From contig CADALT010000021.1 in NCBI GenBank assembly GCA_902788785.1, positions 1-38,580 on the forward strand: DNA of 38,580 nucleotides, written 5' to 3'. Both the position numbers and the translations under genes were made by a program. The notes under the pieces are model-generated. The model made no database searches. It saw only the letters and a list, made by a program, of their open reading frames with translations, and was not told the origin of the DNA. The DNA comes from an uncultured Ruminococcus sp. Its GTDB lineage: Bacteria; Bacillota; Clostridia; Oscillospirales; Ruminococcaceae. Positions 33,379 to 38,580 of the stretch are shown piece after piece. Each line of letters opens with the position of its first letter. The stretch's first letter is position 1.

Positions 33379-34629
33379 TTATACCAGTGCCTTTATGCCC
33401 TTGATATGTGCAGCTACCTTTGAAATGTCTGATACGGAGATATTGCCGTCGTGATCGACATCGGCATTCTTCATCATGCTGTCATCAATGGGCTTGATAC
33501 CCTTGATGTGTGTTGCGATAACGGATATATCCGAAACATCTACGTTATCGCTGCCGTTTACATCACCGGGCATCGATGGTGCAGCAGCCTTTGCTGCGTT
33601 CAGCTCATTTATCTTAGGCAGTGTTGCATTTATCTTCTGCGATGCTGTCTCTATCTGTGTAAGATCAGGTGTTTGACCTGCATCAGTATAATAGATCGCA
33701 ACGATGTTATAAGCATCTATCAGGTCATAGGTATCGGCTATATCATTCACAGCTTTGAATCTCAGCTGACAAAGATCATGCTTACCCTTCTTGCAGGAAT
33801 TGATCTGATCGACAGTCATATTACTAATAATCTCAGCGCTCGCATAATAAGGCTTATTCATTCCAAGGAATGTGTAGTCATTCTGACCCAAATTGTTGAA
33901 CTCCTGATCTATATCCTCGGCAAAACCCATCAAATAATCAAAATCATTGGGTATATCAAAATGGTCCTCACCCACATAGCTGTCATATGCCAGATCTTCC
34001 GAGAATATCAGCGAGGTCTGGAAGGTTGATACGTCATCTGCCACATCGAAGCTCACATCATAAGTAATGATATCGCCTGCCTTTGCAGATGCCTTATCGG
34101 GAGTGAAGGTATAATCCATGTCGGTGTAGCCCATAAAATCATAATATCCGCCTATGGAATAGGGAACTATATCTTCATTTCTTTCACCCGCAGCCATTTC
34201 TCTGACATTTTTTACCTCAAGGGCGCCCTCGATGCCGTTGGTTTTCAGCAGTACGCTGCCCAGCTTCATATCCTTTACATCGCCTGCAACTTTTCCGTCC
34301 TTATCGTATGATACGAAATTCATATCATCCGAAAGTCCGACCAGCTCATGACCCAGTTTCTTAGCTATGGTGTTCTCGTTGAGCTTTACGTTCACAAGCT
34401 CCATACCCGCAGGCATCTTCAGATCAAAGCTGATACCCGACGCCGCAGCGTCCTGCGAATACATGATATCGTACTTGATGTACTCGCTGCCCTTTACAGT
34501 ATCACTCCTGCTTACCAGTGTAACTGTGGGATTTGCCTGTGCTGTTGTCTCGGCGCTTGCAGTAATGAACATACTTGCTGCCATTGTGAGCGCAGCTGTT
34601 ATAGCCGCCGCTTTCTTAAATCCACACAT
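33379..34629 (-). CDS. Secreted protein with two cohesin-like beta-sandwich domains and a C-terminal dockerin
   Basis: 416 residues from ATG at 34629, chosen because GGAGG lies 8 nt upstream and a signal peptide follows (residues 1-26, cleavage after ASA); the frame extends further but without RBS. Domain 1 (about 33-145) starts 'TVTLVSRSDTVKGSEYIKYD'; domain 2 (about 168-320) has 'AKAGDIITYDVSFDVADDVS' and 'NDYTFLGMN'. Both have the Gly-Asp opening strand and 'F.L..P.G.E' pattern of cohesin/CBM-like beta sandwiches. The dockerin (354-414) has loops DVNGSDNVDVSDIS and DVDHDGNISVSDIS. The domains resemble the ectodomain of the neighbouring sigma factor fusion. Likely sits outside the cell, attached through its dockerin, possibly recruiting or blocking other dockerins. 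Confidence 0.85.
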   Translation of the reverse strand: MCGFKKAAAITAALTMAASMFITASAETTAQANPTVTLVSRSDTVKGSEYIKYDIMYSQDAAASGISFDLKMPAGMELVNVKLNENTIAKKLGHELVGLSDDMNFVSYDKDGKVAGDVKDMKLGSVLLKTNGIEGALEVKNVREMAAGERNEDIVPYSIGGYYDFMGYTDMDYTFTPDKASAKAGDIITYDVSFDVADDVSTFQTSLIFSEDLAYDSYVGEDHFDIPNDFDYLMGFAEDIDQEFNNLGQNDYTFLGMNKPYYASAEIISNMTVDQINSCKKGKHDLCQLRFKAVNDIADTYDLIDAYNIVAIYYTDAGQTPDLTQIETASQKINATLPKINELNAAKAAAPSMPGDVNGSDNVDVSDISVIATHIKGIKPIDDSMMKNADVDHDGNISVSDISKVAAHIKGIKALV

Positions 34630-35020
34630 TTTGTATTCCTCCATTTTCTGAACTATACTAAAGGCTAGAGCAAAATAGGCGATAAAAGCTTGCACGAACC
34701 ATAATGTACGGCGAGTGTGAGCTTTTAGAGTCATATTTTGCCGTTGACTTTAGTATTATGGCTAGAGCAAATCAGCCCTTAGCAATGTTTATATCATCCG
34801 CCCCGATACCCTGCCATTCCCGATATACTTATTTATTCGGTACGTGTATAGGTACGGCACCCGTAATGATATGTCTTCCTTGCGTCTGTTCTTGGTGTTT
34901 GTTTGCCTTTCACTTGTTCTGCTTATTATAGTTTTCGCCTCAGCCACCGATCCTCGCAGATCTTTTCTGCATACAGTTATGAGAGTCAGGCTGAAAGCTT
35001 TTTATCGTTCCGGAACTTTC
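34630..35020 (-). promoter_or_regulatory. Long leader of the secreted dockerin gene, no gene seen
   Basis: About 385 nt separate the ECF-like promoter from the start codon. I see no small ORF with a good RBS. It contains a palindrome GTTCCGGAAC (35007-35016) near the predicted transcription start and a large irregular hairpin near the 3' end (34655-34756). A TATAAT at about 34922-34927 on the minus strand lacks a fitting -35. Confidence 0.45.
34655..34756 (-). repeat. Long irregular inverted repeat in the leader of the secreted dockerin gene
   Basis: Matching blocks in order: ATACTAAAG (34655-34663) with CTTTAGTAT (34748-34756), GCAAAATA (34670-34677) with TATTTTGC (34734-34741), TAAAAGCT (34683-34690) with AGCTTTTA (34720-34727), CAC with GTG near the loop. 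GGCTAGAGCAAA occurs twice in direct orientation, at 34663-34674 inside one arm and at 34760-34771 just outside the other, so two alternative folds are conceivable. Confidence 0.6.
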
Positions 35021-35022
35021 AC

Positions 35023-35054
35023 TACTTAGATACCGTGAACTGCAAAAAGGTTTT
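35023..35054 (-). promoter_or_regulatory. ECF-type promoter element upstream of the secreted dockerin gene
   Basis: On the minus strand AAAACC (35049-35054) is followed, 16 bp after AACC, by TATCTAAGTA (35023-35032). The geometry AAC(C)-16-nATC matches ECF sigma promoters. The same element, including much of the spacer, recurs at 36993-37024 ahead of the sigma transcription unit. Confidence 0.65.
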
Positions 35055-35089
35055 AAATAAAATTGTAAATGATTTATGAACACACAAAA

Positions 35090-35119
35090 CCTCCCGAAAA
35101 CCTTGTGGTTCTCGGGAGG
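35090..35119 (-). terminator. Terminator of the sigma-fusion gene
   Basis: On the minus strand CCTCCCGAGAACC pairs with GGTTTTCGGGAGG over 13 bp (one G-U pair) with a 4-nt loop, followed by TTTTGTG. It lies 12 nt after the stop at 35132 and insulates the dockerin gene's promoter. Confidence 0.82.
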
Positions 35120-35131
35120 CATATCATACTG

Positions 35132-36826
35132 TTATCGTGTTTGCTCATCGGTAGTATAGCTATCTATTTCTCCATAGTATAGATCATTATAATCGTCTTG
35201 ATCAAAATATTTATTGAAACGATAATCAACACTTTCCATTGCTTTGCTCAGCTCTTTCTGATCTGCTTTTCCTACTGGGGTAAGCTCCAAATCAAACTCG
35301 CTGTCTTTCAGTGATTCAACTTCATCATTGATATTATTGATTGCTAGCTTGTTATAGTTAAACAGATCTATATTATCTTTAGTAGCATTTTCTTTCAAGC
35401 GCATGAATAAAGAACCTATTTTTATACCATTATCAGCACTTACCCTTTTATTGACCTGAAATGTATCATATCCCAAAAATGCATAATCATTGCCTCCGGT
35501 GGTTTCTTTTATTATTGGATCTGTTACATGGTTTGCAGCAAAATTATCAAATCCAAAGGTTTTCGTCATCGTGCTTTCATCAATTTGAACCCCCACATAT
35601 TCAATTCCCTCGGGTATATCAAAATTAAACTGTAAAGCAGTGAGGTCGTTATTACCCTTATATGTAAAATCATACTTTATAACATCACCCGACTGCGCTG
35701 TAAAAGCATTTTCTGTGGTGCCCATGGTTATGAGGGGCAGGGTCGAAGTGATGTCATTATCAGTGGTCTGATCAGGTCCCGGTTGTGGTGCCTGGGGCTG
35801 CTGCGGCGCAGTCTGGGTCTCGGGCACATATACATCGCCCATGTTATCGTTTTGTACTGCCTGTATCTTCGCTGTATCATCAGGCACAGAGGACTCTGTT
35901 ACTGTATCGTGACGGCTTTCGTCCTCACTTTCCGCACTGTCAGCCACTGCCTTGTTTTCTCCCCTGCTGCTGTCAGTTTCGACAAAAGAAGAATCGGGGC
36001 GCACGTTCATGGATTCGTGATCGACCACGACCTCGCTGCGCTTCATGCCGTTCATCATCATAATGCCCGTTCCGCCAACAACAGCTGCACAGGCGGCTGC
36101 AACGACCTTTGAAGAAAAGCTGCTGAATACCCTCGGCACAGCATAACCCGACTTTATCTTCACCCTGCCGTCCACAGCCCTGAACATGGCTGATACAGGC
36201 GCACAAGACAGCACAACGCCCTTTGCCTGCAATGCATCTATCTTCTTGCGCAAATGATTTTTTGCCTGATGTATCCTGGATTTTACAGTATTTACCGATG
36301 CTCCTGTCAGATTAGAGATCTGCTCCAGAGTTTTGTCCCTGTGATAGAAAAGGTATATGGCTTCACGCTGATCGTCGTTCAGCGAATTTATCATCTGCGC
36401 CAGTATCTCCTTAGTCTCCTCGCTTTCAGCATAATCCTCGGGCAGCATGATCTGATCGTCATCTAACTCCGTCCGATGCTGCATAGCCAGTTCAAGCCCG
36501 TCACTTGCATTGTCTTCATCATCAGCCAGCAGTTCCACACGCTGATGACGGCTCTCTTTCCTGCCCTGTGCAAAGAATTTATTCTTAGCAATGGTGTGCA
36601 GCCACGCCGAAAGTCCGTTCTCATTCTTGAGTTCCGAAATATGCTTCATCGCCTCAAGAAAAGTCTCCGACACCAGATCCTCTGCATCCTGCGGCTTTGC
36701 ACCCAGCTTTATAAGATAATAGTATATTTTCTCCTTGTAAACACGGTAGATCGCATCGAAAGCTGCGCTGTCACCGTTTGCTGCGAGTTTTACAGTCTCG
36801 CTGTTTATGATGTTACTGCGCTCCAC
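35132..36826 (-). CDS. Membrane-tethered ECF-type sigma factor with extracellular cohesin-like domain
   Basis: 564 residues from GTG at 36826 (RBS AAGGAG 8 nt upstream). Region 2 (about 18-90) has 'DAIYRVYKEKIYYYLIKLG' and 'DAEDLVSETFLEAMKHI'; region 4 (about 140-195) has 'LNDDQREAIYLFYHRDKTLE' and the helix-turn-helix 'ISNLTGASVNTVKSRIHQAK'. One hydrophobic helix follows (about 241-258, basic residues before it), then a Ser/Asp/Glu/Pro/Gln-rich linker (260-360), a beta-sandwich domain (about 365-515) and an acidic Tyr-rich tail. Topology should be sigma inside, sandwich outside. The ectodomain resembles those of the neighbouring secreted protein. Release or activation of the sigma part on an outside signal, perhaps by proteolysis, is inference. 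No separate anti-sigma gene is recognisable. Confidence 0.88.
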   Translation of the reverse strand: MERSNIINSETVKLAANGDSAAFDAIYRVYKEKIYYYLIKLGAKPQDAEDLVSETFLEAMKHISELKNENGLSAWLHTIAKNKFFAQGRKESRHQRVELLADDEDNASDGLELAMQHRTELDDDQIMLPEDYAESEETKEILAQMINSLNDDQREAIYLFYHRDKTLEQISNLTGASVNTVKSRIHQAKNHLRKKIDALQAKGVVLSCAPVSAMFRAVDGRVKIKSGYAVPRVFSSFSSKVVAAACAAVVGGTGIMMMNGMKRSEVVVDHESMNVRPDSSFVETDSSRGENKAVADSAESEDESRHDTVTESSVPDDTAKIQAVQNDNMGDVYVPETQTAPQQPQAPQPGPDQTTDNDITSTLPLITMGTTENAFTAQSGDVIKYDFTYKGNNDLTALQFNFDIPEGIEYVGVQIDESTMTKTFGFDNFAANHVTDPIIKETTGGNDYAFLGYDTFQVNKRVSADNGIKIGSLFMRLKENATKDNIDLFNYNKLAINNINDEVESLKDSEFDLELTPVGKADQKELSKAMESVDYRFNKYFDQDDYNDLYYGEIDSYTTDEQTR

Positions 36827-36950
36827 CTATCTCACTCCTTATCGTTTCGTCGTCTTCATTCTCCTCGGGATACTTATTTTCCAGATCATCCAGCATCCCC
36901 AACTTTGCCATGTGCTCAAATATTGTCTTTAATAACTGCCTGAACGTCAT
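36813..36950 (-). CDS. 45-residue small protein overlapping the start of the sigma gene
   Basis: ATG at 36950 with a near-ideal RBS (AAGGAG, 36959-36964, 8 nt spacing) and stop TAA at 36813-36815, which lies inside the sigma gene, overlapping it by 14 nt in another frame. The product starts amphipathic (MTFRQLLKTIFEHMAKLGML) and ends strongly acidic (EENEDDE). It is the first gene after the ECF-like promoter, about 36 nt from the predicted transcription start. Overlap suggests translational coupling; it could be a regulator of the sigma factor or simply a coupling leader peptide. No family recognised. Confidence 0.62.
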   Translation of the reverse strand: MTFRQLLKTIFEHMAKLGMLDDLENKYPEENEDDETIRSEIGGAQ

Positions 36951-36992
36951 TTAACCATCTCCTTCAAAAACACTTTCCCATGAGTGTTCTGA

Positions 36993-37024
36993 TACTTAGA
37001 TGTCATGAAGTCCAAAATGGTTTT
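36993..37024 (-). promoter_or_regulatory. ECF-type promoter of the sigma transcription unit
   Basis: On the minus strand AAAACC (37019-37024), 16 bp after AACC, CATCTAAGTA (36993-37002). Close copy of 35023-35054: same spacing, and shared spacer bases including TTTTG and TTCA. Implies autoregulation by the encoded sigma factor. Confidence 0.65.
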
Positions 37025-37176
37025 AAAAATAAAAAATTTTTTTCAGCTTTTTTCTGTGATATTATAATTCGGCTGAACATACAAATATATTATATCACCA
37101 TATACTGCTATAGTAAAGTATTCAAATAAACCAAAACTTAAAATATGACAAATTGATAACAAACAATGAATTAAGA
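37025..37176. other. AT-rich divergent intergenic region
   Basis: Strongly AT-rich DNA between the sigma unit and the GGDEF gene. I see no gene here. Confidence 0.45.
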
Positions 37177-37205
37177 TTGACTGTTTTGAAACAATATGTT
37201 ATAAT
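37177..37205 (+). promoter_or_regulatory. Vegetative promoter of the GGDEF gene
   Basis: TTGACT (37177-37182), 17 bp, TATAAT (37200-37205). The leader to 37337 is about 125 nt and contains two more TATAAT boxes (near 37287 and 37304); I could not match it to a c-di-GMP riboswitch. Confidence 0.68.
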
Positions 37206-37336
37206 ATAAACAAAGAAATCAAAAATTACTGTTAATTTTGACAAATTCAAACAGACCGGAAGCAACGAAATTATAATAAACGCAGTATAATCAAAACGTT
37301 TACTATAATGGCCGGCAGAAACAAGTGTGGTGAATT

Positions 37337-38377
37337 ATGGAGAAAATAAAAAAATTATTATCCGTCCTTTTAATGAAGGTAAACGATGAAGAAATAAGGC
37401 AATGCAATAAAAATGTAGCCATGTCCGTGATCGTCTGTATCGCCTCGGGCATAATGCTTGTGATGAATATCATGAAGCATTCGACATTGATGACGATAAC
37501 ATCGATGATAATGATCGTCGGATTTAATCTTTCAGGCGTACTTGCGGCTGTTTACAAAAAGAACAAGGCATCTTCACTGATAATGGCATTCATTCTGACA
37601 GGAGTGTTCACAGTTTTCCCCATATCAGGCGGAAACGAAGGCTTTGCCGTATTATGGCTGCTGCTGATCCCATTGTTCAGCATAATACTGTTAGGCATGA
37701 AGATAGGGCTGACGATGAATTTATATTTCACACTGCTGATATTAGTTTTGTTCTACTCGCCGCTGAAGGTACATATCGTCGATTTTTATACAGATGATTT
37801 TATGGAGCGGTTCCCCATACTGTTTATGGCGGATTTTATCACAGCGCAGCTGCTTGCGATGAGTATGGAATATTATTACAGGGTAACTCGTATGCAGATC
37901 TACACAGATGATATGACGGGTGCATACAACAGAAAATACTTCATCGAAAAGCTCGATGATCCCGAGGTCCTCAAAGACGACCTGTGCATATCGGTCATTG
38001 ATGTCAACGGGCTTAAAGCGACCAATGATACCCTGGGACACGCCGCAGGTGATGAAATGATCTGTTCGGTGCCCATATGCGCCAGAAAAGCCTTTGGCGA
38101 TGACGTGATAATCTCCCGTACAGGCGGCGACGAATTTGCAATACTGACCTTCGGCAGCCCCGAAGAGATAGCATCAAAGGTCAAAATGATGAAAGAATAT
38201 GCCTTAAAATACAAGGGCAAATTTATCGGCGCAGTTTATCTTTCGGTGGGCATTGCCTGTCGAAGCGAATATAAAGACCTTCCCACCGAGGGGCTTTTCC
38301 AGACCGCAGATAAATTCATGTATGTGGATAAATCTGCATTTTACAGGCAAAAAGATCACGATCGAAGACGCAGATAG
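37337..38377 (+). CDS. Membrane-bound GGDEF diguanylate cyclase
   Basis: 346 residues. Six or so hydrophobic segments occupy about 27-178, forming a membrane sensor of unknown ligand. The GGDEF domain (about 187-335) begins 'DDMTGAYNRKYF' and has the active-site RTGGDEF (261-267), metal-binding D222 in ISVIDVNGLK and 'ATNDTLGHAAGDEM', so synthesis of c-di-GMP from two GTP is expected. The RxxD inhibitory I-site normally just before the motif is absent, so product feedback is unlikely. RBS is weak (GTGGTGA). Pairs functionally, in principle, with the EAL protein at 25287-26504. Confidence 0.9.
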   Translation: MEKIKKLLSVLLMKVNDEEIRQCNKNVAMSVIVCIASGIMLVMNIMKHSTLMTITSMIMIVGFNLSGVLAAVYKKNKASSLIMAFILTGVFTVFPISGGNEGFAVLWLLLIPLFSIILLGMKIGLTMNLYFTLLILVLFYSPLKVHIVDFYTDDFMERFPILFMADFITAQLLAMSMEYYYRVTRMQIYTDDMTGAYNRKYFIEKLDDPEVLKDDLCISVIDVNGLKATNDTLGHAAGDEMICSVPICARKAFGDDVIISRTGGDEFAILTFGSPEEIASKVKMMKEYALKYKGKFIGAVYLSVGIACRSEYKDLPTEGLFQTADKFMYVDKSAFYRQKDHDRRRR

Positions 38378-38400
38378 TTTGTTGAATGATCTAACGCACA

Positions 38401-38431
38401 AAGCGGCACCTGACAGCGTGCCGCTTATTTT
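38401..38431 (+). terminator. Terminator of the GGDEF gene
   Basis: AAGCGGCAC (38401-38409) pairs with GTGCCGCTT (38418-38426), followed by ATTTTTA. Confidence 0.8.
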
Positions 38432-38438
38432 TATACAC

Positions 38439-38474
38439 AAAAAAGAGGAAACAACGAACTTTCGTCATTTCCTC
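38439..38474 (-). terminator. Terminator of the tRNA-Trp gene
   Basis: On the minus strand GAGGAAA extends into TGACGAA and pairs with TTCGTTG and TTTCCTC (38445-38474), followed by TTTTTT, directly after the tRNA. Confidence 0.8.
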
Positions 38475-38482
38475 ATAAATTC

Positions 38483-38558
38483 TGGCAGGGGCAGAAGGAT
38501 TCGAACCCTCGGCACGCGGTTTTGGAGACCGCTGCTCTACCAACTGAGCTATACCCCT
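38483..38558 (-). tRNA. tRNA-Trp (anticodon CCA)
   Basis: On the minus strand a complete cloverleaf: acceptor AGGGGTA with TGCCCCT, D-arm with AGCTCAGTTGGTAGAGC, anticodon stem GCGGT/ACCGC around CTCCAAA (anticodon CCA, reading UGG), T-arm GAGGGTTCGAATCCTTC, discriminator G and an encoded CCA end. 76 nt. Confidence 0.96.
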
Positions 38559-38580
38559 AAAGAAGAAGTGGACCATCAGG

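Noticed and set aside
37205-37336. Possible c-di-GMP riboswitch in the leader of the GGDEF gene
   Set aside because: I could not find the conserved GEMM motifs; only a short CCGG/CCGG pairing is present.
38391-38576. 61-codon minus-strand frame over the tRNA
   Set aside because: It is the translated tRNA-Trp gene (a typical false ORF beginning near GIAQLVEQ).

Overview
The window looks like a chromosomal segment of a fibre-degrading, low-to-mid GC Clostridia bacterium close to Ruminococcus albus. The main clue is three secreted proteins with dockerin modules of the 'DIxxIAAHIKGIK' type. Vegetative promoters are mostly near-consensus (TTGAnn, 17 bp, TATAAT). Many genes are convergent and share symmetrical terminators.

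Layout. 1-2739 (minus): four-gene run of a 4-TM protein, a DUF2461 protein, a flavodoxin/ferredoxin EFR1-type protein and a membrane protein cut by the window edge. 2910-5586 (plus): GNAT acetyltransferase, ABC-F ATPase with a degenerate second ATPase half, and a tiny acidic lipoprotein. 5650-9342 (minus): GH31 alpha-xylosidase and a CapA-type lipoprotein. 9548-13407 (plus): orphan MazF/PemK-type protein and carB without carA. 13474-16206 (minus): large CAP-domain/dockerin protein. 16648-17952 (plus): Tyr-rich lipoprotein. 18036-25075 (minus): small protein, then a tightly coupled operon (DgkA-like kinase, CDP-archaeol synthase-like protein, UbiA prenyltransferase, PEP-synthase-like phosphotransferase, AMP ligase, GNAT-like protein) that looks like an undescribed lipid or prenyl-lipid pathway. 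25287-26504 (minus): EAL-PAS protein. 26779-28004 (plus): dockerin-CAP protein and a CmpB-like membrane protein. 28042-32908 (minus): four-gene AAA+/TelA-like operon of unknown purpose, with a structured leader. 33379-36950 (minus): the sigma-factor locus. 37337-38377 (plus): membrane GGDEF protein. 38483-38558 (minus): tRNA-Trp.

The most striking find is the sigma locus. One polypeptide (35132-36826) joins an ECF-type sigma factor (regions 2 and 4), one transmembrane helix, a long linker and an extracellular beta-sandwich domain. The neighbouring gene encodes a secreted dockerin protein whose two N-terminal domains resemble that ectodomain. Near-identical ECF-like promoter elements (AACC, 16 bp, YATCTAAGTA) lie upstream of the sigma transcription unit and upstream of the dockerin gene. 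A 45-codon ORF with a good ribosome binding site precedes and overlaps the sigma gene. Together they suggest a self-activating, membrane-tethered sigma factor that senses something outside the cell, possibly cellulosome-type components, and controls a secreted protein sharing its sensor fold.

All functional statements come from reading motifs; no database search was possible.
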